From positions 62,001 to 126,000 of the forward strand of contig NW_019174022.1 of the NCBI RefSeq assembly GCF_001642475.1: DNA of 64,000 nucleotides. Direction: 5' to 3'. Position 1 is the first letter of the stretch. Every line of letters starts with the position of its first letter. Source of the stretch: Fonsecaea monophora. Taxonomy: Eukaryota > Ascomycota > Eurotiomycetes > Chaetothyriales > Herpotrichiellaceae. Positions 22,955 to 33,898 of the stretch are shown here, one piece after another. The translations under genes and the position numbers were made by a program. The notes beneath the pieces are model-generated. The model made no database searches. It was given only the letters and a program-made list of their open reading frames with translations, and had not been told where the DNA came from.

Positions 22955-24761
22955 ATGGGTATCCATGAAGATGCTCGCAGAGGGACTTTGACCGAGGCAA
23001 GGCTCGAAAAGTACCTCGACGCAGATTGGACTATTCTCGACCAGCGAGACTCGGTCGAAGGTCTGACACCACTTGGGGCTGCCACGGTAGGAGGACACGC
23101 CGACGAGGTCCTGTTGCTTCTCAAAAGCGGGGCAAAAGCAGACATTCTCTCCAGAGATGGTGCAACATCTCTCCTCCTTGCCGCATCAAGAACTGAGAAG
23201 AACCGTGCTCGCATCATCCAATTGCTCCTGGCGAAGACACCTTCCAATGCCATTGACGCAACAACCGCAGCAGTCGGAAACAATACACCATTGATGTTCG
23301 TTGTGCTGAAGAAGGATGCCGAATCTATCAGGCTACTTCGAAAGGCCAGAGCATCAGTGACACTGACAAACGATGATGGTCACACCGCGAAATTCTTGGC
23401 CGATAGTACTTACGACAGGGTTGTTATCCGCGCCCTCAACCCAGAAAAGGAGCAGAGTGACTTCTCCAAGTTAATCGACATGGTTGTCGGACTACTCCTG
23501 TTTGTTGTTGCATGGGTCAACAAGGTCGCTGATGATGTCGTCCGTCGGGCGTACGGTATACATATCGACCTCAACGAGGCCTGGGATCAGGTATGTGCCA
23601 ACACCTTTCACCGACAGCATAGGTCCAAACGGGTTGTCTGCTGATGGCAAAAGTAGGCTGTGAACCGTGGCGAGGATCCGACCACGGTCGAATTCGTGGA
23701 AAAGGTCGACGAGGTTGTCAAGGACTCCCCCATAGAGCGTTTCTTCGAAGGCAAGGAAGACTTTGTCCGTGAAGTGGCAAAGAACGCTGTCGAGTTGCAA
23801 AATGACACGACGACATCTCTCGGCAGTTCAGAGCTTTTACCCAAGACTATCAAGGTGTCATTGCATCAACAAGTCATCTATTGTGGTAAGTGTCTCGAGT
23901 TTCTGTCCACTGAAAATACGTTGTCCTTTGACGGAAATCGCATAGATGACAGCGGCTCTATGAGACGCGAAGATCGCTGGGATTCTCAAACAAACCTCGT
24001 TGAGCGCATTGCCAAAGTCACCACTCGGGTCCTCCCTGAGGGTGAAGGCGTTGCTCTTCGATTCATCAATCAGGACGTGCCCAACTCGTCGAATCTGAGC
24101 CTCGAAGATGTTGCCAATATCCTGGGACCCATGAAGTGGTCGAATAGTGGGAATACCGATATCGGCACCAACCTGAGATCCAAGATCCTGCAGCCACTTG
24201 TCTACGACAAGCTCGATTCGGTGCCGAGGAGGCTCGAGAGACCACTGCTCATCTCTATTCTCACCGATGGTGGGCCTGAACCGGAGCCAGAACCTACGTT
24301 GAAAAATGCCATTGTAGAGTGCAGCCAGCGGCTGGATGCTGCCAATTATCCCCGTGAAAGTAAGTATGAGTATTCCAAGCTCGTTAGTGCCAGCTACTGA
24401 ATCTATGAACCTGCGCAGGTGTGAAGTTTATGATCGGTCAAATTGGGACTTCGAAATTCGCGACAAGGTTCCTGCAGACTATCAGAGAGAGTGCAGAGAT
24501 TGCGGATATGGTGTACTGTACTTCAGGTGCGTGACTAGTTCTTTGCCAGACTCACCTCATCTGCTAAACTCGTCGCAGATCAACTCGATGAAAGATTCAA
24601 AAGGGAGTATGACAACCAAGCCAATCTAGATCGATGGGTAAGGATCGACCCCGTTCTGCTGCGCCCCTGTTCCTGTCTGTTAACTCCGTATGATCCAGCT
24701 AATCGAGACCTTGTTCGAGCCACTCAAAGACCGGAAGAAGAAGTTGGAGGGTTGGCCTTGA
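22955..24761 (+). CDS. Ankyrin repeat and von Willebrand factor A domain protein
   Basis: Six exons (22955-23590, 23657-23885, 23946-24359, 24419-24526, 24579-24637, 24699-24761) join in frame to give 502 residues. Residues 1-165 hold ankyrin-type repeats (GLTPLGAATVGGHADEVLLLL, RDGATSLLLAASR, NNTPLMFVVLKKDAESIRLL). A hydrophobic stretch near 178-190 (MVVGLLLFVVAWV) may touch a membrane. From residue 285 a vWA domain begins with DDSGSM, an intact DxSxS metal-ion (MIDAS) motif, followed by SNSGNTDIGTNL, LISILTDGGPEPEPEP and a final helix ending LKDRKKKLEGWP. vWA domains mediate metal-dependent protein binding. The ATG at 22955 is the first in frame; an upstream extension to 22928 uses TTG only. 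The domain pair is seen in other fungi but the role is unknown. Confidence 0.9.
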
Positions 24762-25656
24762 CTTGACCTGTGATATCGGCTTTTTGTCGACCAAGTGCTC
24801 TGGTACATCCACGTAGGAGAAGAAGGGCAGGAAACAAGTATGGACGAGAATGATAGTGATTCAGGGACCAGATTGCCGCTGCGAAAGATTACATTTTGAT
24901 GGTCCAAGCATGTGAGGAGGCTTCGATATCAAAGACGTCTTCTGTATCACGATCTCCGCAGGATATTTGCTGCCGTTGTACGAATGGACAGTAGAACCCA
25001 GGGAGGAGATAGCTCAATAATACCTCATGGGCGTATTATGTCTGGTATTTGTGGTGGTGAATACGCAACTAATAGAGAAGCCCAAGTCCTCAGCGTATTT
25101 GTCACACACGACGAAGCTTGATAACGGAATCATCATACAAAGGGGGGCATGGGGAGCATGGGGAGCATGCCTGGCGCCATCTGAGGAAGGTATTACGGGT
25201 AATGATATGCCACAAGCACACGGACGTGCCCCCAGTACTTAACCTAGAGGGGTTTCGCCTAGTGAGCCTAAGCCATTAACCCTCTAGGCACCCCCGAGCG
25301 CCCCGGTTGAGCCTTGATGCCCCGCCCAATCGCCCAAGCACTGCCTCCAAGAAACTGTCAGCATCACCGGCTGCTCCATCCCGATCCCTCGGTGCTCTCC
25401 TCCAATGACGTGATTGATCTTGAATCGTCGCCGCTTCCCCCTCCCTGAAACAAGAAACTTCAACAAGCAGCCGAAGAGGCTGTTTGCGCCGTTGAACATC
25501 TGGAATTGGTCGATTCAGAACTCGTATATATATTGCCATTCCCCTCCTCATCCAAGACTTTCCTTGGATTCAAACACCCAAACAGTCGCCAAACTGCAGC
25601 TCAACATCAGCGACCTCTCCCCCTTCAACATCCTCCTTCTCGTCGTCGTGCTCACC
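24762..25656. other. Intergenic, no gene recognised
   Basis: Holds the 3' flank of the ankyrin/vWA gene and the leader of the MsrA gene, which is C/T-rich from 25430. No supported coding frame was found. Confidence 0.5.
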
Positions 25657-26298
25657 ATGGCTTTCCAAATGCCTTCATTCCTCTCACGCTTCCTCCGCCC
25701 ATTGAGCTCTGCGGCATCAATGTCCCTCCAACCCGATGCCCTAGCAGCTATGCAATTCCCTCCCAACTCACAGAGAGCCATCTTCGCTGGCGGGTGCTTT
25801 TGGGGTCTGGAGGAGTTATACCGCAAGACGTTCGGCGACGGCAAGGGTCTTTTGGACTGCAGAGTTGGATACACCGGTGGCCAATCCAAGGCACCGAGCT
25901 ACGCCGAAGTCTGCTCCGGACGAACTGGCCACGCCGAATCCCTCCTGATCGTCTTCGACCCGGAACGTCTTTCGTACAGGCAACTCTGCGAGTTCTTCTT
26001 CAGGATGCACGATCCGACCACCCTGAACCGACAGGGTGCCGACACCGGCACGCAGTATCGCTCTGCGATTTTCGCCGAGAACGACGAGCAACTCCAGATT
26101 GCCGAGGAGATCAAGAAGAAGGTCGGCGAACAGTGGTACAAGGGAAAGAACATCACCACGGAGATTAAGAGAGCGACGCAGTGGTATGATGCAGAGGCTT
26201 ACCATCAAAAATATTTGATCCCAGAGCCTGGAAAGGACACATCGGGATTGTACCACTGCCCTGCGCATTATCGACGACCATTCCCTGATCTGGTGTAA
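25657..26298 (+). CDS. MXR1: Peptide methionine sulfoxide reductase A
   Basis: A single exon gives 213 residues from MAFQMPSFLSRF. The enzyme reduces methionine-S-sulfoxide in proteins using thioredoxin. GCFWG near residues 46-50 holds the catalytic Cys47 and is diagnostic. GYTGGQSKAPSYAEVCSGRTGHAE, FFRMHDPTTLNRQGADTGTQYRS and YHQKYL are conserved MsrA blocks. The C-terminal Cys in YHCPAHYRRPF is a candidate resolving residue. About 25 residues precede the core (FLSRFLRPLSSAASM), rich in Arg, Leu and Ser, which could act as a mitochondrial signal; a second ATG at residue 22 (MSLQPDALAAM) could give a cytosolic form. The frame is open further upstream but without an obvious start. The symbol follows the yeast orthologue. 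Confidence 0.96.
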   Translation: MAFQMPSFLSRFLRPLSSAASMSLQPDALAAMQFPPNSQRAIFAGGCFWGLEELYRKTFGDGKGLLDCRVGYTGGQSKAPSYAEVCSGRTGHAESLLIVFDPERLSYRQLCEFFFRMHDPTTLNRQGADTGTQYRSAIFAENDEQLQIAEEIKKKVGEQWYKGKNITTEIKRATQWYDAEAYHQKYLIPEPGKDTSGLYHCPAHYRRPFPDLV

Positions 26299-26991
26299 TG
26301 CGACCATGAGTGGGTGACAAGCGAGAAGAATTTTGAATATCAACAACAGCGCAGCCCTTTGTCACCAAAAATTGTTGCATTAGATGTGTTTGCGATAGTT
26401 ACACAGAATATGAGCATTGGTATCACAAGACCCGCAACGATCTAGATAAATCATATCCTTGCGCTTCTGTTTACAATAACGACGTGTGTTCCGTGCTGGG
26501 TCGACCCCACATTTCTATCGAACTCCGCCTCAGAAACTAGAACTTCGATAGACTACTAGGTATGATTCGCGGATTGCACCGCCCTGTTGCTCTGCCAGCG
26601 CCTGATCAACTTGCCAACTACTCTCAGAGCAGAACAGGGCGGCACGGCACGCACGGGAGAAAGGTGATAATGGCTCAAAGGCAGGAAATGGGTCACATCT
26701 ACGAGGTAGATATCTCATCACCAGTTCCGAGTACTTGAGAAGACATTCTCCACCGCCTACCCACATACCTACATATCTACACTCCTGTCGACACTCCATC
26801 CACATATCTGTCCTCGCCATATCCGTTCACTGCGTCTCACTTGTACCGATTCGGCTATTACAACAATCTACATCGCCACGACACATACGAACTTGATCAC
26901 AGGCCAAGGGAGAAAGGACTATCTCTCTCCCGATCCATCCATTCTTCAACCTTCCCATCTCTCTATCTATTCATCGCTCTGCCAGCACTGT
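26299..26991. other. Intergenic
   Basis: Holds the MsrA 3' flank and the leader of the small charged-protein gene. No supported coding frame. Confidence 0.5.
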
Positions 26992-27300
26992 ATGGCGACC
27001 TTTATCTCCGTCGGCAACGGGGTCGTCGCCAAAGATGGCGTGGCCGAGGGCGAGGCCGCGCAGTATCAAGCCCTCAAGCGCCAGGTGCTCGCGGAGGAAG
27101 AGCGCAAGAAGCAGGAGGAACGCGAGAGGCGGGTCAGTCAGGGGTTGCCGCCCGAGATGACGCGGGAGGAGAAGAAGGAACTGAAGAGGAAGGAGAAGGA
27201 GAGGAGAAAGAACGAGGTGGCCAAGGGGAGACAGAGGGAGGGGGAGGGCAGGAGGAGTAGTGGGAGGAGGGTACTGGGGATGCTGTGTTTTGGCCCTTGA
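26992..27300 (+). CDS. Small highly charged hypothetical protein
   Basis: A single exon gives 102 residues beginning MATFISVGNGVVAKDG. After a short conserved-looking N-terminus the protein is almost entirely Lys, Arg and Glu (AEEERKKQEERERRVSQGL, then EEKKELKRKEKERRKNE), consistent with a single long charged helix. It ends with GMLCFGP, where the Cys could be lipidated, though no CaaX box is present. No family was recognised. The ATG at 26992 follows a C/T-rich leader. The purine-biased sequence can keep frames open by chance, so the gene is probable rather than certain. Confidence 0.6.
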   Translation: MATFISVGNGVVAKDGVAEGEAAQYQALKRQVLAEEERKKQEERERRVSQGLPPEMTREEKKELKRKEKERRKNEVAKGRQREGEGRRSSGRRVLGMLCFGP

Positions 27301-27377
27301 GGGATGGGTTCTCAATTGTCTTTTATTGTTTCTCTGGATACCTTCATCCTGCGCATTCGTAAAGGCGCGACAAAAGG

Positions 27378-28247
27378 TTACAGCCTGCTAGGCATCCTCA
27401 CAGCGCCGTCAAGTCGAATGACAAACCCGTTCAACATTGGGTTCTCCACAATCTCTTTCACAAGCCGTGCGAATTCGTGGCCCTGGCCCATACGCATGGG
27501 GTATTGGATCATTTCGGTATTTATCCCTGCTCGTGCTCCCGTACTCTGTTTTGGCTTTTCAGTGCCTTCCTTTTTTGGTCCTTGTTCCGGCTGCTGCTTC
27601 TTTGGTTGCGTGGTCAGTCCGGTCAGGAAAACACCTGGTGCAATGCCCATTACTCGGATACCAGCCTTGCGGCCCAGCTCTCGAGCTAGCGGGAGGACGA
27701 TACTGCGCACGGCACCTTTGCTCGCGCTGTATGCTAGCTGGCCAACTTGGCCTTCATATGCCGCCACGGACGAGACTATAACGACGATCCCTCGCTCACC
27801 ATCGGGTCCCCATGGTGTGTTTAGCGCTATGTGCGGTAGAGTGAGGCGAATCAGGTCAACTGTGCCCCGGAGGTTGACACCCAAGGTGCGATCAAAGCCA
27901 GACATGTCCATGTATTTAACGCTTTCATGCGTCGTCGATGGGTCCTGCTTAGGAAGAGCCAGAGCTGCCAAGCCAATGCCTGCAGAGCAGATGACCCCAG
28001 ACAGCGGTTTTGTGGTGCCTTGAATCCATTTTAATGTATTCTTTAACGCCTCTTGTAGTGACTCGGTAGATGCGACGTTGGTCTTTGTGAAAAGAATTCG
28101 AGATGGGTCAAGGGAGGCGTCGGAGGGCGGAGGATTGAGATCGAGAATGGAGACGTTGGCGCCGTTTTGGAGGAAGATGACGACAGTTGCAAGACCCAGG
28201 CCAGAAGAGCCTCCGCTCACAATGAAGGTGCGATCCTTAATCTGCAT
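27378..28247 (-). CDS. Short-chain dehydrogenase/reductase, HSD10-like
   Basis: A single exon gives 289 residues. This is a classical SDR: the cofactor motif is SGGSSGLGLA near residues 11-20, with DLNPPP after strand 2 pointing to NAD(H) preference. The catalytic residues are the Ser pair in VSSVAAYEG and the YSASK motif. The block FDRTLGVNLRGTVDLIRLTLP and the segment EGQVGQLAYSASKGAV resemble 3-hydroxyacyl-CoA dehydrogenase type II (HSD17B10). A Lys/Glu/Pro-rich insert (roughly residues 214-240) replaces the usual substrate loop and is not typical of that enzyme, so the substrate could differ. No mitochondrial presequence is evident. The gene is divergent from the Munc13-like gene. Confidence 0.92.
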   Translation of the reverse strand: MQIKDRTFIVSGGSSGLGLATVVIFLQNGANVSILDLNPPPSDASLDPSRILFTKTNVASTESLQEALKNTLKWIQGTTKPLSGVICSAGIGLAALALPKQDPSTTHESVKYMDMSGFDRTLGVNLRGTVDLIRLTLPHIALNTPWGPDGERGIVVIVSSVAAYEGQVGQLAYSASKGAVRSIVLPLARELGRKAGIRVMGIAPGVFLTGLTTQPKKQQPEQGPKKEGTEKPKQSTGARAGINTEMIQYPMRMGQGHEFARLVKEIVENPMLNGFVIRLDGAVRMPSRL

Positions 28248-29157
28248 GGCTGCTCTATTTCAGGGTAGCCTTGGAGGAAATATGAAGTTCAAAGTATTGA
28301 CGGAAGATAGAAGAGAGGGATACAGCAGGCCCGAAGCACCTACCTCGGTTCGGGCGTGCACGTACATGTGCTCGGCGTGGTGATACCCACGCTTCAAAGT
28401 TGAGATTGTGATTGATAACGAATATGGGATTCTTCTACTTGTTTGATTGATACGAGCACATTGGTGACTTGCTTGGAGAATGAGGACCAAAGGGCTGTTG
28501 AAGCTGCAGCTGTGGTGTCCCCCTTTAGTCAATGCAGCTTACACTGAACATTGGTGGTGATGAATCTAAATAAAGCCAATTCGGCACGTGATAGCCCAAT
28601 TTGGGTGATTGCCCTCCCTGTCACGGCGCCGCCACAATGCCCCCAGTGGCCCCTTAAGCTTTACCCGTACCACTAGTAATTGGCGGGCCGTAGGAGCGTG
28701 CGAGCAACTGCCCGCCTCCCGCAGTCCTGGATCTGCGACGTGTGGGCGCGGAGACCGACCCTGAAACCTTTCTGATTGTCCTAAGAACGCCATCAAGACA
28801 CCTTCAGTGAACTCTCGTCTTTGAGTTGGGATGATATGTCAACGGGACACTCTGCAACTCTGGGAGCCAAAGCGCAGAGCGTTGACATCTACAGTCTGAG
28901 TGAGCTCGATGCACAATTGACACGGACCTGATCGTCACGTCACTGCACACAAGTTCATACGCCAAATTTCCCCCGCCCCCAAGCCTCAAGCACAATCCAA
29001 CTCCAAGCGAACCAGGCTGATCTGGTTCAAACCACCACATACACCTGTCCGCAAACCCCTCAAACACAGGCTTGGAACCGGACAGGACATCAAGCACTTC
29101 GCTTCAAATTCCATCTATTTCTTCAGACAGAGATCAAATTCATGACCATCTCGCCCT
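28248..29157. other. Divergent intergenic region
   Basis: Promoter region between the SDR and the Munc13-like gene, about 0.9 kb. No supported coding frame was found. Confidence 0.5.
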
Positions 29158-32100
29158 ATGTCCCTTTCCTCCAGCCGCTCGAAACCGCTACCCACGCGGA
29201 GCGTCCACAGTCTCAGAAATGGAGGAAGAGCCTCCAGAGACTCGTCCATGGTTCGCCGGAAATCCATCAACGCTAATGATGCCTACCTATATGCCCTACG
29301 AGTGGCCTATCTGTCGTACTTGCTCCAACCTCGGAAAACAAGAAAGAAACATATCGAGACGAGGCCGGCAGTCACTCGCATGAACACTTCCCACTCCTTC
29401 AATGACCTCATGAAAGATTTTACAGTGGTTCGAGACGCAAAGAGTGCGAGGTTCCCTCATGACTTCATCAAAGAGCTGGAAAAGAGACTGCAAGGCATCC
29501 TGATGGGCAAGGAGAGACGGCAGGAATACCATGAGCCTGTGGTCAAGAGGGTTTTTGCCCTCTTCCTCAACACTCTTTCCGATCCTGTTTTCAAAAAGCG
29601 CATGGAGGCTGACCGAAGGGCTGAGGATCTGGTACTCATCTTCTTCTCCACGGCGACCAAGGAGTTGCAGAAAGGTCACCCGCCTGGGGATGACGCTGTC
29701 AAGCGCTTGGTTGACCGCCATGTCGCCTTGTTTGTTCGGCTTCTTTCCCTGATTCTTCGGGATCGTGACTGGGCTAAGGACAAACCCGACTTGGCTGCTC
29801 GGCTGCAGACTCTCGAGTCCAAGTTGTTGAAGGGTGATGAGAACCTCGCCGCATCGCAAGCAAATGGGGAATGGACCACCATCGAGGAGGTGGTACCTCT
29901 CAGCTATGAAGTCAAGGACATGCCTCTAGTTCAGGCGGTGGGGCGCATTTTTGGCCTGACCAATACCATGATGCAGTCAGACATCACAAAGAACAAGCCC
30001 GTGTGGACAGAAAAGGCTGCTCTTCAAGATCTGAAGACGTACCAACAGCACCTCACTCTGGGGACGAAGCTGACCCTAAATTCCCACGACTTTGACACTC
30101 AGGAGGCATACGAAAGTTGGAAAAGAAGCGAAGGCCCAGACCTTTCGCAGCTGATGCTGGCCATCATCCAATCCAATCCTGAGCTGGCCAAAAGCACTCC
30201 AGGAGGCGCTTTGCCTCAGTTCAATGCCCAGAATGAGCCTTCTAGCCCCTCGGATTCTCATTATGCTGAGCTCTCCAGAGCCCTCTCACAATCTGGGGAC
30301 TCTTCTTCTTACGTCTTAGATCTGCCGGCAGATCTAAGCTCCCTTCAACTGGACCCGGGCGATTCATTCAAGCATGATGATGATGCGGCCCAAGTCTATA
30401 CTTTTATACCCTCTGACCCCAGAACCATGTTTCGATTTGTTATGCTTCAAGCTCTTAACCATGACCTTAACGATAAGATGAATGGCAGCGGCCCGGAAGG
30501 TGGCCGCTTGTTCTCCAAAGAGACTACGGAGCTGCTGAATGAAATTGCCTTGAGATGGCGAATACCCAAATTCACACGCATTGTCCTGTTTCTGGATGTC
30601 GTCCGCGAGAAATTCATTGAGAACCAACTCAGTCTGGAAATGCTCGATGCTGCCTTCAACTACGTCAAGGAGCCATTGCAGGATGACCACAAGAACAAGA
30701 GGAGCTCCTTGATTATGAGTACGGCCTTATACGACCGAAATAATTGGACCATCGCCGACTTTGCCTTGATGGGCAGGCTTCTCAACACTATCTACGAGAC
30801 TCTACTTCGAGATCTGTACGAGGTCATCATGACTTCCTACGCTGACAAGGCCCAATTACCAAGACTGGGGGCTATTATGGCAATCATAGATGACCACATA
30901 CGAAGCGATCCCAATTTCAACCACAACCCCGAAGACTTCGAAAACTTTAAGAATGCTGCCATCGATGGACTGGCCACCGAGGCGCGGAAGATTTACGACT
31001 CTCTTCTGGATCGGGAACTTCCCCAAGAAAATGAAAAGTGGGAATTTTATCACATCCAGCAGTTGGCAAAAGCTGTGTTGAAGCTAGCAGAAAAGGTGCA
31101 GAAGAGGTTCAGAAAGAACCCGGAAATCCTCGGTATCAACCCTTTGATGATACTGATCAATTGTACCCTTCCAACCTTTGCAGAGGATTCAAAGGCAATG
31201 GTGGAGCAAATTCTCAGCGTTGCCGAGAAAGATGGATTTGAGGTTACCATTCAGGATGGGTTTGATTTGTATAAGGAGTTGAGCGAGTTCCGTCGTGTCC
31301 ACGCTGATGCCTTGCCACACGTTCCATTCCCCTACAAGATCGAAGAGCTCCTGGCCGATTTCGTCTGGCGATGGATCAAGACCACTGAGACACAGGTTAT
31401 CGGATGGGTGGAGAATGCAGTCAAACAAGATGAGTTCAAGGTCAGGACGCAAGTGCCGGACCAGACGCCTACTGAAGACGAACGTCACTCAACTTCTGTC
31501 ATCGACATTTTCAGTTCTTTCAACCAGGTCATCAATCAGATCGGCGAACTAAATTGGGACGACGACTTTAGTTACGCAAAGTTCATGACGGCGCTTTCGA
31601 AGGCTATTGGCCAGGGTGTTTCGAGGTATTGTGAACTGCTCGATCAGATGTTTGGTAAAGAGATGGACAGGTTAACTCCGGAACAAGAGGCTGCCGCCAA
31701 CAGAACGAGACAGGAGAAATGGGTTCAACTGGCGAAAGACACTTGGAATCAAAAAGAGAGAGTCGAGCCTTTCAATTTCTACCCGGAGTCATTCGTCAAA
31801 CTCAACGACATCCTCTTCGCCATCCAACAGTGGGACAAATTAGAGACCGAGGTCAACGTTGATGCTTGTGCCGAAGTCATCAAAAAATATAGTCCGCCAC
31901 TAGCGCAACGGCCCAAGAAGACATCGAACTATGTTTTCACTATCAAAATTGTGGAAGCCGAAGATCTCAAGGCTTGTGATGTGAGCGGATTCAGTGATCC
32001 CTATGTGGTCTTGACGGATGAATACCAGAAGAGATTGTTCAAGAGCAGAATAGTGTATCGAAGTCTGAGCCCACGATGGGACGAATCCGTGGACATTACT

Positions 32101-33297
32101 ACACAAGGCCCGCTCAATCTCATCGCGACAATCTGGGACTGGGATGCTATGGGCGATCACGATTATGTGGGAAGAACCTCGCTGAAACTGGATCCCTCCC
32201 ACTTTAGCGACTTCTTGCCTCGAGAGTACTGGCTGGACTTGGATACCCAAGGACGAGTCATGGTGAGGGTCAGCATGGAAGGAGAGCGGGACGACATTCA
32301 GTTCTACTTCGGGAAGGCTTTTCGAAGTCTGCAACGGACCCAGCGAGACATGACGAGGAAAATCACCGACAAACTTTCGGCGTATATCAACCATTGTCTC
32401 TCGCGACGAGCGCTCAGATCCCTACTTAGTCGGGGCATCTCCATGGCCAATGTGTCTGCCAATGTATCGTCGTTCTTTGCACGAAACCGAGCATCGGTAA
32501 CTCCCACAACCACAATGCCCACCGACGCCGAGATTGTCAACGCCTTGAAGCCGCTCTTCGACTACTTCGATGACAACTTTGCAATCATGCAACAAACGCT
32601 GACGTCGGAAGCAATGATTGCAGTTATGACACGCATTTGGAAAGAAGTTCTCGTCACTGTGGAGGCTCTCCTTGTCCCGCCCCTATCAGACAAACCTTCA
32701 CAACAAAAGGCCCTAACGCAACAAGAACTCGACATCGTCTTCAAGTGGCTACAATCCCTTCTCGAGTTTTTCAATGCAGTCGACGAAGAGACTGGAGAAG
32801 CAAATGGCGTGCCGATCAATGTCCTGAAGAGCCCAAAGTATCACGAATTACAAATGCTCAATTTCTTTTATTTTGAGCCGACAGACTCTCTCATCCGCGA
32901 GTCGGAAAGGATGGCCAGTGCAACGGCTTCCAACCAGCAAATGCACCGCTCGAGATTTTCTGCCCCTGCCAATTTGAACAATCATCTAGGTGCAGGCGGT
33001 CTCCTCGATCCTGGCAACCTCGCGGGAGCGCGCCGAGCTAAGAGCATTTTGCTCTCTCGCAACCTTGGCACGAAACGCAAAGCCAAAGAGGAAAAATGGA
33101 AAGCTGCTCAAGCGGAACCGAATGACGACATGATACTGCGGATATTGAGAATGAGACCTGAGGCAAGCGGGTACTTGAGGGATCGGAGCAGGCAGAAAGA
33201 GAGGCTTGCTGCGGCCGCTGCAGCGGAGATGATTGTGAGACAGAGTCTTCTGAGCGGAGGCGGAAGGATGACCGGACCTTCGGTAATACGGAGGTAG
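29158..33297 (+). CDS. Munc13-like protein with C2 and MUN domains
   Basis: A single uninterrupted exon of 4.1 kb gives 1379 residues. The protein resembles the fungal UNC13/Munc13 group (S. pombe Git1, S. cerevisiae Ync13), which tether or prime secretory vesicles at the plasma membrane. The N-terminal region is helical (ANDAYLYALRVAYLSYLLQP). The MUN1-type segment spans roughly residues 560-860. A C2 domain follows near 920-1045: SNYVFTIKIVEAEDLKACD, SGFSDPYVVL and DWDAMGDHDYVG carry the Asp residues that normally bind Ca2+, so calcium-dependent lipid binding is plausible. A second helical MUN2-type segment follows near 1110-1240. The C-terminus is Arg/Ala-rich. A 24-bp perfect palindrome lies inside the coding region at 30315-30338. 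Long intron-free genes are usual for this family in filamentous fungi. Confidence 0.93.
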   Translation: MSLSSSRSKPLPTRSVHSLRNGGRASRDSSMVRRKSINANDAYLYALRVAYLSYLLQPRKTRKKHIETRPAVTRMNTSHSFNDLMKDFTVVRDAKSARFPHDFIKELEKRLQGILMGKERRQEYHEPVVKRVFALFLNTLSDPVFKKRMEADRRAEDLVLIFFSTATKELQKGHPPGDDAVKRLVDRHVALFVRLLSLILRDRDWAKDKPDLAARLQTLESKLLKGDENLAASQANGEWTTIEEVVPLSYEVKDMPLVQAVGRIFGLTNTMMQSDITKNKPVWTEKAALQDLKTYQQHLTLGTKLTLNSHDFDTQEAYESWKRSEGPDLSQLMLAIIQSNPELAKSTPGGALPQFNAQNEPSSPSDSHYAELSRALSQSGDSSSYVLDLPADLSSLQLDPGDSFKHDDDAAQVYTFIPSDPRTMFRFVMLQALNHDLNDKMNGSGPEGGRLFSKETTELLNEIALRWRIPKFTRIVLFLDVVREKFIENQLSLEMLDAAFNYVKEPLQDDHKNKRSSLIMSTALYDRNNWTIADFALMGRLLNTIYETLLRDLYEVIMTSYADKAQLPRLGAIMAIIDDHIRSDPNFNHNPEDFENFKNAAIDGLATEARKIYDSLLDRELPQENEKWEFYHIQQLAKAVLKLAEKVQKRFRKNPEILGINPLMILINCTLPTFAEDSKAMVEQILSVAEKDGFEVTIQDGFDLYKELSEFRRVHADALPHVPFPYKIEELLADFVWRWIKTTETQVIGWVENAVKQDEFKVRTQVPDQTPTEDERHSTSVIDIFSSFNQVINQIGELNWDDDFSYAKFMTALSKAIGQGVSRYCELLDQMFGKEMDRLTPEQEAAANRTRQEKWVQLAKDTWNQKERVEPFNFYPESFVKLNDILFAIQQWDKLETEVNVDACAEVIKKYSPPLAQRPKKTSNYVFTIKIVEAEDLKACDVSGFSDPYVVLTDEYQKRLFKSRIVYRSLSPRWDESVDITTQGPLNLIATIWDWDAMGDHDYVGRTSLKLDPSHFSDFLPREYWLDLDTQGRVMVRVSMEGERDDIQFYFGKAFRSLQRTQRDMTRKITDKLSAYINHCLSRRALRSLLSRGISMANVSANVSSFFARNRASVTPTTTMPTDAEIVNALKPLFDYFDDNFAIMQQTLTSEAMIAVMTRIWKEVLVTVEALLVPPLSDKPSQQKALTQQELDIVFKWLQSLLEFFNAVDEETGEANGVPINVLKSPKYHELQMLNFFYFEPTDSLIRESERMASATASNQQMHRSRFSAPANLNNHLGAGGLLDPGNLAGARRAKSILLSRNLGTKRKAKEEKWKAAQAEPNDDMILRILRMRPEASGYLRDRSRQKERLAAAAAAEMIVRQSLLSGGGRMTGPSVIRR

Positions 33298-33898
33298 CCC
33301 TCAGAGCAGTCAGATCTCTTGTGCAAAGGAGGGACAGCGACCCAACGAAGAATGAGTAATGAGGCTGAATCAAGATTGTTTTTTTTTTTTGTGTCCAGCA
33401 AGTCATGTGGGCGGTTTAGCAATGATTTGTGTCTCGTTGTTCTCGGTGGCGCAGTCGCATACTTCTGGGTTAGTAACTGGTGTATAGGCGCATTTGGCAG
33501 AGGTCTCGCAGAGGACATGCTGGAGTTGTGGAAGGGATGTGGTAATGGTCACGGCGAGATGGAATACATGATGTCAAATTTAATACTCTGGTCACGACTC
33601 GTAAGTCAAGCGAAGGCATCAGCAGAAGCCCGGTACCTTGCAGAACATTGTTCAAGATAATATGTGTTTTTTTTTCTCGCTGGTCTATAAAATGCCAGAT
33701 GTGTGTGTCGCGTCGCGCCTCTATCCTTTCCGGCCCCTCGAGTTGAGTTCAGCCTTGCGCATGCATACCCATCAGATATAGATGTCGCTCTTCCAACAGA
33801 CGAACAATGTGACAATGTACACATATACACGAAGAATCCTCAACGTGATCCTCCATCCTTCTCCTTTTCACCCCCAACAGGAATTATTTCATACAGAA
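33298..33898. other. Convergent intergenic region
   Basis: Three-prime flanks of two convergent genes, with T-runs near 33380 and 33670. No supported coding frame. Confidence 0.5.
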
